Positions 27,217 through 35,673 of a stretch of 44,594 nucleotides of DNA are shown here, piece after piece (positions within the stretch are counted from its first letter, which is position 1; each line of letters starts with the position of its first letter). The translations under genes and the position numbers were made by a program. The DNA lies in the NCBI GenBank assembly GCA_006226685.1, contig SBGG01000049.1, forward strand, positions 1 through 44,594. The letters run 5' to 3'. The DNA is from Sphingomonadales bacterium (GTDB taxonomy: Bacteria; Pseudomonadota; Alphaproteobacteria; Sphingomonadales; Sphingomonadaceae). The notes below the pieces were generated by a model, which worked only from the letters and a program-made list of their open reading frames with translations, was not told where the DNA came from and did no database searches.

Positions 27217-28626
27217 ATGACCGACTATGCCGATCTCCTGAAAGCCGATACCGGCCAGACCGCCCGCACCATCCACATTATCGACGCGAAAAGCTATGAT
27301 GAATGGCTCGCCGGTCAGCCCGAGAGGGTTCGCACCGCGCTCGCCGCGCAGCGTTACAAGCCCAAGGGCTATGCCCATGCGATCCTGCCCGGCGACAAGG
27401 CCGATGAATGGTCCGTGCTCACCTGTGTCGCCAATGTGGACTCGCTGTCGAGCTGGTGCCTTGCAAAGCTCGCCGAAATATTGCCCGCCGGCACCTATCG
27501 GATTGCCGATGGACGGGATATCGGCCCGGCCGGCTTCGGCTGGCTCAGCGCCCAATATCGGTTCGATCGCTACCGCACCGGGAAGGCCAGGGAGGAAGCC
27601 GCGATCGGTCCCCGTATACTGCTGACCGCCACTATAGCGCGCATCGAACCGACGATAAGGCTCGCCCGAACGACCCATATGGTGCGGGACCTCGTCAACA
27701 CGCCGACTGCCGATATGGGGCCGGCGGATCTCGAAAAGGCCGCGCAGGCCGTCGCGAAACGCCACAAGGCCGCCCTCACCGTGACGCAGGGCGATGCTCT
27801 CGAACAGGGCTATCCGATGATTCATGCGGTGGGACGCGCCGCCGCCCGCGATTATGCGCCCCGGCTGATCGAGCTGACATGGGGCAAGGCGGATCACCCC
27901 GCCATCGCGATCATCGGCAAGGGCGTCTGCTTCGATAGCGGCGGGCTGGACATCAAGCCCTCCTCGGCGATGCGGCTGATGAAAAAGGATATGGGTGGGG
28001 CCGCCCATGCACTGGCGCTCGCCGAACTGGTGATGGAAAGCCGCCTGCCGGTGCGCCTCCATCTGCTGATCCCCGCTGTTGAGAATGCGGTTTCGGGCAA
28101 TGCTTTCCGCCCCGGCGACGTGCTGTCGACGCGCAAGGGGCTGACGGTCGAGATCGGCAATACCGATGCCGAAGGCCGCCTCGTCCTTGGCGATGCGCTG
28201 ACCCGCGCCGCTGAGGAAAAGCCCGAACTCATCATCGATTTCGCGACCTTGACCGGCGCGGCGCGCGTGGCGCTCGGCCCGGACCTCCCTGCCCTCTTCG
28301 CCAATGACGAGGATCTGGGCCGCCGCATGGTCGAACTGGGCACCGCTGCCGACGATCCGCTGTGGCAGCTTCCGTTGTGGCCGCATTATCAGGACATGCT
28401 GAAATCCGACATTGCCGATATCGCCAATGCCGGTGAAGGCGGCTTTGCCGGCGCAATTACCGCCGCGCTGTTCCTTCAGAAATTCGTCGAAAAAGGCACA
28501 AAATGGGCCCATTTCGACACCTTCGCCTGGCGCCCGTCGGCCAAGCCGGGGCGTCCCAAGGGTGGCGATGCGCTCGGGATGAGGGCCGCTTTTGCCCTGC
28601 TCAGCGAGCGCTATCCGGCGAAATAG
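27217..28626 (+). CDS. M17 leucyl aminopeptidase family protein
   Basis: A 469-residue cytosolic metallo-aminopeptidase of family M17. Active-site and metal residues are present: Lys235 and Asp240 (IIGKGVCFDSGGLDIKP), Asp258 (KKDMGG), and Asp317 and Glu319 with the catalytic Arg321 (NTDAEGRLVL). The N-terminal domain (1-150) is the variable part. It releases N-terminal amino acids from peptides in two-metal catalysis. The next gene is a C40 peptidase, so a role in recycling cell-wall or dietary peptides is plausible. It is shorter at the N-terminus than E. coli PepA. ATG 27217 follows a GGGAAAGTC stretch. Confidence 0.93.
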   Translation: MTDYADLLKADTGQTARTIHIIDAKSYDEWLAGQPERVRTALAAQRYKPKGYAHAILPGDKADEWSVLTCVANVDSLSSWCLAKLAEILPAGTYRIADGRDIGPAGFGWLSAQYRFDRYRTGKAREEAAIGPRILLTATIARIEPTIRLARTTHMVRDLVNTPTADMGPADLEKAAQAVAKRHKAALTVTQGDALEQGYPMIHAVGRAAARDYAPRLIELTWGKADHPAIAIIGKGVCFDSGGLDIKPSSAMRLMKKDMGGAAHALALAELVMESRLPVRLHLLIPAVENAVSGNAFRPGDVLSTRKGLTVEIGNTDAEGRLVLGDALTRAAEEKPELIIDFATLTGAARVALGPDLPALFANDEDLGRRMVELGTAADDPLWQLPLWPHYQDMLKSDIADIANAGEGGFAGAITAALFLQKFVEKGTKWAHFDTFAWRPSAKPGRPKGGDALGMRAAFALLSERYPAK

Positions 28627-28674
28627 GCCAGTGAACCTCTTGACGCGCCCTTTCATTCATCGCAGGGGCGGGCG

Positions 28675-29586
28675 ATGAACGCCGATCATGACTTTCCCGA
28701 CCGGGGGGCCGGGAACCGTATCTGTTTTCGCCTGAACGGCCGCTCCATCCTGCTCGACAAGCGGGTCAATGCCGTGCGCGGCGACCTCGCCGATGTCAGC
28801 CTGGCCGGGCTGTTGTTCGCGCCCCATTATGCGAAGGCGCAACCGATGCACTGCGTGGCGGAGGCCGTCTTCGTTCGCGAGAGCCCATCGGCGGACGCTA
28901 CGGCAACGACCCAGTTGCTGCGTGGAGAAACTTTTCATCTGCTCGATGTCACCGGCGGCTGGGCCTGGGGCTTTTGCGATCATGACGGCTATGTCGGCTA
29001 TATCGAGCGGGACGCGCTGGACGGCGGTATGTTGGCCGCGACCCACCATGTCAGTGCCCGCATCGCACCCGTCTTTGCCACCCCGGACATCAAGGCCCCG
29101 ATCACCGCGATGCTCTCGGCGGGCACACGGATCGCGGGGGATGTTTCCGGGGACTTCGTGGTGACCGACAAGGGTGCGGTTCATCTGCGCCACCTCATGC
29201 CCATTGATGTGCATGAGGCCGACTGGGTCGATGCCGCCGAACGGCAATTGGGCCAGCCCTATATCTGGGGCGGGCGCGGCCATGGCGGCGTGGATTGCTC
29301 CGGCCTCGTCCAGATCGCTCTGGGACAGGCAGGCATTCGCGTACCGCGCGACACCGATCTGCAACGCAACGGCATCGGCACGCCGATCGCCGATGGCGAG
29401 CCCCTGCATCGCGGCGATCTCGTCTTCTTTCCCGGCCATGTCGGCATCATGGTGGACGGCAGCAGGTTGCTCCACGCCAATGCTTATTGGATGAGCACGG
29501 TGATCGAACCGCTTTCGGACGCCATCGACCGGCTGAAGCCGGATCATGAACAGCCGGTCCTCGCCCGGCGCAGGATATTATTATGA
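28675..29586 (+). CDS. NlpC/P60 (C40) peptidase with SH3-like domains
   Basis: A 303-residue cysteine peptidase. Two SH3-like segments (about 55-115 and 125-175, with GWAWGFCDHDGYVGYI) precede an NlpC/P60 catalytic domain from about 180. The catalytic set is Cys208 (GVDCSGLVQ), His255 (FPGHVGIMV) and His267 (LLHANAY). There is no signal peptide or lipobox, so it is probably cytoplasmic. That fits the dipeptidyl-peptidase VI-type enzymes that cut gamma-D-Glu-diaminopimelate bonds in imported wall peptides. It starts 48 bases after the aminopeptidase gene, and its stop overlaps the argC start by four bases (ATGA), so the three genes look like one operon. Substrate inferred from family and neighbours. 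Confidence 0.9.
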   Translation: MNADHDFPDRGAGNRICFRLNGRSILLDKRVNAVRGDLADVSLAGLLFAPHYAKAQPMHCVAEAVFVRESPSADATATTQLLRGETFHLLDVTGGWAWGFCDHDGYVGYIERDALDGGMLAATHHVSARIAPVFATPDIKAPITAMLSAGTRIAGDVSGDFVVTDKGAVHLRHLMPIDVHEADWVDAAERQLGQPYIWGGRGHGGVDCSGLVQIALGQAGIRVPRDTDLQRNGIGTPIADGEPLHRGDLVFFPGHVGIMVDGSRLLHANAYWMSTVIEPLSDAIDRLKPDHEQPVLARRRILL

Positions 29587-30515
29587 CCCACAATATCTTC
29601 ATCGACGGCGCCGCCGGCACCACCGGCCTCGAAATCCGGGAACGGCTTTCCGGCCGTGACGAGTTTTCGCTGATCCTGCTCGATGATGCGCAGCGCAAGG
29701 ATGCCGACGCGCGGGCGCAGGCCATTAACGATGCCGATGTGGTGATCCTCTGCCTGCCCGATGATGCCGCACGGGAGGCGGTCTCGCTGATCGCCAACGA
29801 CCGGACGAAGGTGATCGATGCTTCGACCGCGCATCGCGTCGCGCCGGGCTGGACCTATGGCTTTCCGGAACTGATCGGGCATGATCGGGTCGCGGCCGCC
29901 ACCCGGATCAGCAACCCGGGATGCTATCCCACCGGCTTCCTCGCGCTGATCGGGCCGCTGGTTCGCGCCGCTATCCTGCCTGCCGACTGGCCGCTCAGCG
30001 TCAATGCCGTGTCGGGTTATTCCGGCGGCGGCAAATCGATGATCGCGGAATTTGAAGGCGAAGGCGGCGCGCCAACCGCATGGCGCACTTATGGCCTGTC
30101 GCTGGCCCACAAGCATGTGCCCGAAATGACCATGCATGCTGGTCTTTCCGTCGCACCGATCTTCGCGCCGTCCGTCACCGGCCTGCTGCGCGGTATGATC
30201 GTCGAGGTTCCGCTGCAGCTGGGCGCGATGCCGGGCAAGCCCTCGCCCGAAGCGATCAGGGAATGCCTCGCCGCGACCTATGCGGGATCGCCCATCGTTC
30301 AGGTGATCGACGGCTATGATGCCAGCACGCTGGCGATCGAACGGCGGGCAGGCACGGACGGCATGGACCTGTTCATATTCGCCAATGCCGATGGATCGCA
30401 GGCGCGTCTGGTGGCCGCGCTCGACAATCTGGGCAAGGGCGCATCCGGCGCGGCGGTCCAGAATCTGAACCTGATCTGCGGACTGGATGAGAAGGCCGGC
30501 CTGAACCTCGCCTGA
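29583..30515 (+). CDS. argC: N-acetyl-gamma-glutamyl-phosphate reductase (short, type 2)
   Basis: A 310-residue ArgC of the shorter type. It reduces N-acetylglutamyl-phosphate to the semialdehyde in arginine synthesis. The NADP-binding start is IFIDGAAGTTGLEIRERL (5-22). The catalytic cysteine is Cys114 in ISNPGCYPTGF. GYSGGGKSMI and HKHVPEM (catalytic His) are also present. Type 2 ArgC lacks part of the N-terminal domain of the ~340-residue form. The ATG overlaps the stop of the C40 peptidase. Downstream, a small perfect hairpin (CATGGC/GCCATG, 30546-30559) lies near the stop but without a T-run. Confidence 0.95.
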   Translation: MTHNIFIDGAAGTTGLEIRERLSGRDEFSLILLDDAQRKDADARAQAINDADVVILCLPDDAAREAVSLIANDRTKVIDASTAHRVAPGWTYGFPELIGHDRVAAATRISNPGCYPTGFLALIGPLVRAAILPADWPLSVNAVSGYSGGGKSMIAEFEGEGGAPTAWRTYGLSLAHKHVPEMTMHAGLSVAPIFAPSVTGLLRGMIVEVPLQLGAMPGKPSPEAIRECLAATYAGSPIVQVIDGYDASTLAIERRAGTDGMDLFIFANADGSQARLVAALDNLGKGASGAAVQNLNLICGLDEKAGLNLA

Positions 30516-31057
30516 TTCCGGTTGAATCGGAAACGCGGTTCAGACCATGGCCTGCCATGCCTCAGAGCGGTGGAATCGCCCTAAAACCCTCATCCGACCC
30601 ACCATTCTTATGGGCGGAGACGAATAGGCATACGACCTTCAGTGAACCGTGCCGACCGGCTGTTCGATCGACATCAGGACGATCAGCCGTTCGATCTGGC
30701 GCCAGTGACAAAAATGGATATGATTGCCCATATCACGGCTGCGATCGGCGCGAACCGACGCTTCATACCCTGCATTGGAGCCAAATGCTTCTATCAGGTT
30801 CGAAGCATCCTCGAACCCCTTACGGCCCCCAAAATATGGAAAATTCATGTAACCCCACTACCGCAACCCAATCGTCCCCAAGGCATAGGGTTCAACGACC
30901 GTGCCAGAAAACACGCCTTGCGGGAACGGGCCGGTTACGAAGGTCAATATATCATTAGGCAAATGCCATATCGGGACAGCCGTCCAAGGGCGGGACACAG
31001 CCCATCCCGATATGGCGCAAAAATTCCCAGGAGAACCATAGTGACGGACAGTCAGGC
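30516..31057. other. 540-bp stretch with one possible small gene
   Basis: Two overlapping plus-strand frames (30557-30958, 30642-31061) look like shadows. The minus-strand frame at 30639-30848 reads more like protein and is listed separately. Short symmetries occur at 30516-30600 (GATTCC/GGAATC arms, CATGGC-CT-GCCATG hairpin) and may be a decayed intergenic repeat. No clear terminator. Confidence 0.5.
30639..30848 (-). CDS. Small hypothetical protein (69 aa)
   Basis: A 69-residue frame in an otherwise empty 540-bp gap. The C-terminal half, RDMGNHIHFCHWRQIERLI, then VLMS and ending VGTVH, has a regular helical pattern and looks like real protein. It resembles small unannotated alphaproteobacterial proteins I have seen, but I cannot name a family. 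Start ATG 30848 has a GGGG run five bases upstream. There is one cysteine and no signal peptide or membrane segment. It is antisense to two implausible plus-strand frames. Moderate confidence that it is translated. Confidence 0.5.
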   Translation of the reverse strand: MNFPYFGGRKGFEDASNLIEAFGSNAGYEASVRADRSRDMGNHIHFCHWRQIERLIVLMSIEQPVGTVH

Positions 31058-31237
31058 ATGAATGATCGGCAAGGCGGAAAGCCCGCTCAGGCGGGCGGCA
31101 TCTTCATCGCGCTGCTGGCGTTGATCGGCGTGTTCGCGGGCGGTTTCATGGGGCAACCGACCATCGGACTGCTCATCGGGCTGGCGCTGGGGATTGCGAT
31201 TGCGCTTGGCCTGTGGTGGAAGGAGCGCGAGCGCTGA
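31058..31237 (+). CDS. Small membrane protein, two TM helices (59 aa)
   Basis: Starts ATG 31058 and ends at TGA 31237. The sequence has a short polar N-terminus (MNDRQGGKPAQAGG). Two hydrophobic helices follow, about 15-32 (IFIALLALIGVFAGGF) and 37-52 (IGLLIGLALGIAIALG), and the tail is basic (WWKERER). Such two-helix proteins are common inner-membrane accessories with no assigned function. It lies 67 bases before the sorbosone-dehydrogenase gene and may be co-transcribed with it. The upstream ribosome-binding site is weak (GGACAGTCAGG region). The antisense frame at 31087-31275 is a shadow. Confidence 0.7.
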   Translation: MNDRQGGKPAQAGGIFIALLALIGVFAGGFMGQPTIGLLIGLALGIAIALGLWWKERER

Positions 31238-31304
31238 CGGCGGAGCCTATCCGATTCCCGTCTGGTCCGGTTCATTTTCGGCCTGAATCATTTTGGAACA
31301 TCCG

Positions 31305-32630
31305 ATGAAAAAGCATATTCTCGCCCTCTCGATCATCTTCATCCTGCTGGGTGCGGCCGTGCTTTACTGGCTGACGCGGCCCGATGTCGCCCAGCTGGCC
31401 GAGGGTCAGGATGTCGGCCGAGAGCCGGTCTTCACCGCGCCGCGCCCGCAAAGCATACCGACCGTCGCCATTGCCGATGCCGCCGGATGGCAGGCTGGCG
31501 AAGCCCCGACCGCGGCTCAGGGCCTCACCGTCGCTCGCTTTGCCGAGGGGCTGTCGCATCCGCGATCGATGCTGCGCCTGCCCAATGGCGATATATTGGT
31601 CGCCGAAACCAACAGCCCGCCGCGTCCCGATTCCGGTTTAGTCGAAAAAATCACCAACTATTTCATGAACAAGGCCGGTGCGGGCGTTCCCTCCCCCAAT
31701 CGCATCCTGCTGCTGCGCGATGCGGACGGCGACGGTAAGGCGGAGGTGAAGACAACTTTCCTCTCTGGCCTCAACTCGCCCTATGGCATGGCGCTGATCA
31801 GCGACACTCTTTACGTCGCCAATACCGATGCCGTGCTCGCCTTCCCCTACAAGGAAGGCGAAACGGCCGTTGCCGCCAAGGGACGGACGATCATTTCCCT
31901 GCCCCATGGCGAACCCAATATGCACTGGACCCGCAACCTCATTGCCAGCCCGGACGGTGAGAAGCTTTATGTAGCTATCGGCTCCAACAGCAATATCGGG
32001 GAAAACGGACTGGAAACCGAGGCCAACCGTGCGGCGGTCATCGAACTGAATCCGAAAACCGGTGACAACAGGATCTACGCCTCCGGCCTGCGCAACCCCG
32101 TCGGCATGGCCTGGAACCCGGACACCAACGCGCTCTGGGCCGTGGTCAATGAACGCGATCAGCTCGGTTCCGATCTGGTTCCCGATTATCTGACCCGCGT
32201 AGAATTTGGCGGTTTCTATGGCTGGCCCTGGAATTACTGGGGTGGTTATGAGGACAGGCGCGTCGAGCCGACCCGCCCGGAGCTGCGCGAATATACCCAC
32301 CGCCCCGACTATGCGCTCGGCAACCATGTCGCCCCGCTCGGCCTCAGCTTCTCGACCGGCGCCAATCTGGGTGACGGCTTCGCCCATGGCGCATTTGTCG
32401 GCCTGCACGGAAGCTGGAACAGAGTTCCCCGCTCCGGCTACAAGGTGGTGTTCATCCCCTTCGCCAAGGACGGAAAGCCGGACGGCAAGCCCGTGGATGT
32501 GCTTGGCGGCTTCCTTTCTCAGGATGAGAAGGCCCGCGGCCGACCGGTCGACGTGACCATCGCCAAGGACGGCGCCCTGCTCGTCAGCGACGATGTCGGC
32601 GGCGTGATCTGGCGGGTCAGCCGGAAATAA
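31305..32630 (+). CDS. Sorbosone/glucose dehydrogenase-like beta-propeller
   Basis: A 441-residue exported or membrane-anchored protein. A hydrophobic N-terminal helix (about 4-23, ILALSIIFILLGAAVLYWL) is either an uncleaved anchor or a signal peptide. The rest is a six-bladed propeller of the PQQ-dependent sugar dehydrogenase (GDH/YliI, L-sorbosone) family. Recognisable segments are SHPRSMLRLPNGDILVAE, SGLRNPVGMAWNP, GGFYGWPWNYWGG, and near the end FVGLHGSWNRVPRSGYKVV. A DADGDGKAEV loop may bind calcium. Whether it uses PQQ and which substrate it oxidises are not visible. ATG 31305 has GGAA eight bases upstream. Convergent with the DUF815 gene. Confidence 0.87.
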   Translation: MKKHILALSIIFILLGAAVLYWLTRPDVAQLAEGQDVGREPVFTAPRPQSIPTVAIADAAGWQAGEAPTAAQGLTVARFAEGLSHPRSMLRLPNGDILVAETNSPPRPDSGLVEKITNYFMNKAGAGVPSPNRILLLRDADGDGKAEVKTTFLSGLNSPYGMALISDTLYVANTDAVLAFPYKEGETAVAAKGRTIISLPHGEPNMHWTRNLIASPDGEKLYVAIGSNSNIGENGLETEANRAAVIELNPKTGDNRIYASGLRNPVGMAWNPDTNALWAVVNERDQLGSDLVPDYLTRVEFGGFYGWPWNYWGGYEDRRVEPTRPELREYTHRPDYALGNHVAPLGLSFSTGANLGDGFAHGAFVGLHGSWNRVPRSGYKVVFIPFAKDGKPDGKPVDVLGGFLSQDEKARGRPVDVTIAKDGALLVSDDVGGVIWRVSRK

Positions 32631-32672
32631 TCGTCATTGCAGGGTGAATGACCCGGCGCATTGGCCGTGCCT

Positions 32673-33506
32673 TCATTCTCCCCGCCTGATCGCCCGCCCC
32701 TCGCGTCCGGCCAGCTCGGTTACATATTGCCAGGCAACCCGGCCCGAGCGACTGCCCCGCTGCGTTGCCCAGCCGACCGCCTCCTGCCCGTCAAAGGGCA
32801 GCCCATAATGACGGGCATAGCCCTCCACCACCGCAAGATAGGCATCCTGATCCATCGCATGGAAACCGAGCGACAGGCCGAATCGGTCGGACAACGCCAG
32901 CTTGTCGTCCACCACGTCGCGCCGGTTGATCGGATCGTCCTGCTCGCTCATGTGGCGCGAAACGATATGGCGGCGGTTCGATGTCACATAAAGGCGCACA
33001 TTGGCCGGGCGGGCGCTGGCGCCGCCATCGAGCAACGAGCGCATCACCCGCGCATCATTACCGGTCGATCCCTCATCGAAACCCAGATCGTCGATGAAGA
33101 GGATGAAAGGCCGATCGATCGCGCGCAACAGGCGGAATAATTCGGGCAGCGTGGCCAACTGGTCGGCACTGCACTGCATCAGGGCAATGTTGTCACCTTC
33201 CCGCCGCAACCGACCGACAACCGCGCCAACGCTTGCCGACTTCCCGGTCCCGCGTGCCCCCCAAAGCAGCACATCATGCGCCGGATGGCCTGCGGCATGG
33301 CGCCGCGTATTGGCGAGCAGCGCCTCCTTCTGCGCATCGATGCCGGAAAGCATCGCATAATCGGCAGGCTCGAACCCCTCCACCGTATGGGCGGTGCGCC
33401 CGTCCCAATAATAGGCCGGATGCGCCGCCAGATCGGCCATGGTCGGCAAGGGCGGGGCCAGACGCTCCAGCGCCTCGGCTATGCGGGTCAGCAATTCAAT
33501 ATCCAT
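32673..33506 (-). CDS. DUF815-family AAA+ ATPase
   Basis: A 277-residue cytoplasmic P-loop ATPase of the DUF815 group. Walker A is GARGTGKS (83-90) and Walker B is LFIDDLGFDEG (136-146). A sensor-1-like TSNRRH follows, and DPINRRDVVDDKLALSDRFG carries the arginine-rich second region. The N-terminal 50 residues are helical. The biological role of DUF815 is not established. It is divergent from tsaC with a 103-bp gap, and convergent with the sugar-dehydrogenase-like gene. Start ATG 33506; no other start is better placed. Confidence 0.85.
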   Translation of the reverse strand: MDIELLTRIAEALERLAPPLPTMADLAAHPAYYWDGRTAHTVEGFEPADYAMLSGIDAQKEALLANTRRHAAGHPAHDVLLWGARGTGKSASVGAVVGRLRREGDNIALMQCSADQLATLPELFRLLRAIDRPFILFIDDLGFDEGSTGNDARVMRSLLDGGASARPANVRLYVTSNRRHIVSRHMSEQDDPINRRDVVDDKLALSDRFGLSLGFHAMDQDAYLAVVEGYARHYGLPFDGQEAVGWATQRGSRSGRVAWQYVTELAGREGRAIRRGE

Positions 33507-33609
33507 GCCGCGGATCTAATCCCCCCATTCGCCGACAGCAAGCGCCCTGCGCTGTCTCCATGACCGGCAGGGCTTTTGTAACGCGCCTCATCCCGATATA
33601 GCGCTTGCA

Positions 33610-34563
33610 ATGTCCGATAGTCCGCCTTTGCCAGAAACGCTCGTTCAGCCTCTCGGCGAAGCCGCGCTCGATCAGGCCGCAACATGGATCGCACGGGGCA
33701 TGCCTGTCGCGGTACCGACCGAAACCGTTTACGGTCTCGCCGCAGATGCGCTCAATTCAGATGCGGTCGCCGCCATCTATGCCGCCAAGGGTCGCCCGAG
33801 CTTCAACCCGCTGATCGTTCATGTGGACAGCCTTGCCATGGCCGCAGGGCTCGCGCACTTCGATGCGGTGGCGGAAAAACTTGCCACGGCCTTCTGGCCG
33901 GGACCGCTCACCATGGTTTTGCCGGTGCGGCAGGCGGCCGGACTTTCGCCGCTGGTAATGGCGGGTCTGCCCACGGTCGCGATTCGCATGCCCGCCCATC
34001 GGGCGATGCAGGCGCTGATCGCGCGCTGCGGCGTTCCCCTCGCCGCGCCTTCGGCCAATCGCAGCGGAGCGATCAGCCCGACCACGGCCGGACATGTCAT
34101 GGCGAGCCTCGGCGGTCGCATCCCCTTCATCCTTGATGACGGCCCGACCACAGCCGGGCTGGAATCGACGATCGTCGCGCCGGAGGCGGATCGCATCCGG
34201 CTTTTGCGCCCCGGCCCCGTCACCATAGAGGCTCTCGAACAGGTGAGCGACCTGCCCGTCCTCACCAGCGATACCGGATCGATCGAGGCCCCCGGCCAGC
34301 TTACCAGCCATTACGCCCCCGGAAAACCGGTACGCCTTCACGCTATGGAAGCCCATCCCGATGAGTTTCTGATCGGTTTCGGCCCCGTACAGGGGCGCAT
34401 CAGCCTGTCGGAAAGGGGCGATCTCGCCGAGGCGGCGGCCGCTCTCTTCGCCGCCCTGCACCTCGCGGATGCGAGCGCCCTGCCCCGCATCGCCGTCGCC
34501 CCAATACCCGAAGAAGGTCTTGGCCTCGCCATCAATGACCGGCTGCGCCGCGCCGCAGCCTGA
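33610..34563 (+). CDS. tsaC: L-threonylcarbamoyladenylate synthase, Sua5 type
   Basis: A 317-residue Sua5/YrdC protein. It makes threonylcarbamoyl-AMP from Thr, bicarbonate and ATP for the t6A37 modification of ANN-decoding tRNAs. The YrdC domain occupies about 15-205. Its motifs are VAVPTETVYGLAADAL, the KGRPSFNPLIVHV strand (lysine and arginine for ATP), and AAPSANRSGAISPT. A C-terminal Sua5 extension (about 215-317, starting with an SHYAPG-type segment) distinguishes it from short TsaC. Sequence and length are complete. Convergent with a small lipoprotein gene. Confidence 0.95.
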   Translation: MSDSPPLPETLVQPLGEAALDQAATWIARGMPVAVPTETVYGLAADALNSDAVAAIYAAKGRPSFNPLIVHVDSLAMAAGLAHFDAVAEKLATAFWPGPLTMVLPVRQAAGLSPLVMAGLPTVAIRMPAHRAMQALIARCGVPLAAPSANRSGAISPTTAGHVMASLGGRIPFILDDGPTTAGLESTIVAPEADRIRLLRPGPVTIEALEQVSDLPVLTSDTGSIEAPGQLTSHYAPGKPVRLHAMEAHPDEFLIGFGPVQGRISLSERGDLAEAAAALFAALHLADASALPRIAVAPIPEEGLGLAINDRLRRAAA

Positions 34564-34633
34564 GGCTTTCGGCTGTTACGGGGACACCGGGAATTCGGCC
34601 CATGCGCCCCCGCAAACCTGACTCAGTCCGGTT

Positions 34634-34837
34634 TCAACAGGAGTCGCCGCCCGCTTCCTTGCACTTCTTGCGTTGTTCGCGGCCGCGGTTCCGGTCGGCT
34701 TCATCCTGGCTGGTCGTTGCCCAATCGGCAACCTGCGCCCCGGCCTTCACCGGCATGGTCGCGACATCGAGCGCGGTCTTCGCGATGCATCCTCCAAGCA
34801 GAAGTGGAAGAAAAGAAAGCGCAATTCGTATGATCAT
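34634..34837 (-). CDS. Small lipoprotein (67 aa)
   Basis: A 67-residue lipoprotein. The signal peptide MIIRIALSFLPLLLGG precedes lipobox Cys17 (LGGC). The mature part is about 51 residues with a short helix, KTALDVATMPVKAGAQVADW, and an acidic/basic charged tail ending KKCKEAGGDSC with two cysteines. I see no domain to name. ATG 34837 has AAGG seven bases upstream. It is convergent with tsaC and divergent from aqpZ (95 bases apart). Confidence 0.75.
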   Translation of the reverse strand: MIIRIALSFLPLLLGGCIAKTALDVATMPVKAGAQVADWATTSQDEADRNRGREQRKKCKEAGGDSC

Positions 34838-34932
34838 GATCCACCTTGGGCATAAGTTTACATTAATGAATGCGATAAGATGATACCTAACCGCATCGAC
34901 CAATATCCTTCGGTCACTGGGGAGTATATGCC

Positions 34933-35631
34933 ATGGGAAATATGAACCGCGCCATAGCGGAATTTTTCGGAACTTTCTGGCTGGTTTTCGGCGGTTGCGG
35001 CAGCGCCGTCATTTCCGCCGCCTTTCCCGATGTCGGGATCGGCCTGCTCGGCGTCGCTCTGGCCTTCGGCCTGACCGTCGTCACCATGGCCTATGCGGTC
35101 GGCCATATTTCCGGCGGCCATTTCAACCCGGCGGTAACAATCGGCCTGTGGGCTGGCGGACGTTTCCCGGCGCGCGATGTCGCGACCTATATCATCGCCC
35201 AGCTGCTTGGCGGCATTGCGGCGGCCTATTTGCTCTATACCATCGCCCTTGGCGCGCCCGATTATTCGCTCGCGATCAACGGCCTTGCCACTAACGGCTA
35301 TGGGGAAGGATCGCCGGGCGGATATTCGATAACCTCCGCCTTTCTGGCGGAAGTTGTCCTGACCTTCTTCTTCCTGTTCGTCATCATGGGCGCCACGGCG
35401 AAGAAGGCCCCTGCCGGGTTTGCGCCGCTCGCTATCGGCCTGACGCTGACGCTGATCCACCTCATCTCGATCCCGATCACCAACACATCGGTCAACCCGG
35501 CCCGTTCAACCGGTCCGGCGCTGGTCGCAGGCGGCCTTGCGCTGCAGCAACTCTGGCTGTTCTGGATTGCCCCCATCATCGGCGGGGTGCTTGGTGGCTT
35601 CGTCTATCGCTGGATGAACGAGGAGGAATAA
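34933..35631 (+). CDS. aqpZ: Aquaporin Z
   Basis: A 232-residue MIP-family channel with six predicted helices. The two pore NPA motifs are HFNPAVTIG (about residue 63) and [10 protein letters not shown] (about 186), each with its expected arginine or threonine neighbour. The start [16 protein letters not shown] is typical of the AqpZ (water-specific) subgroup rather than GlpF. It speeds osmotic water flow across the inner membrane. GGGGAG lies eight bases before ATG 34933; a second in-frame ATG is three codons later. The gene stands alone, with no operon partner. Confidence 0.96.
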   Translation: MGNMNRAIAEFFGTFWLVFGGCGSAVISAAFPDVGIGLLGVALAFGLTVVTMAYAVGHISGGHFNPAVTIGLWAGGRFPARDVATYIIAQLLGGIAAAYLLYTIALGAPDYSLAINGLATNGYGEGSPGGYSITSAFLAEVVLTFFFLFVIMGATAKKAPAGFAPLAIGLTLTLIHLISIPITNTSVNPARSTGPALVAGGLALQQLWLFWIAPIIGGVLGGFVYRWMNEEE

Positions 35632-35673
35632 CACCTCCTCCTATCTCGCCGGGCCGGACGAGCGGTTTCACTT

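Noticed and set aside
27052..28656. 534-residue minus-strand frame across the M17 aminopeptidase
   Set aside because: Antisense shadow of a gene with full catalytic motifs.
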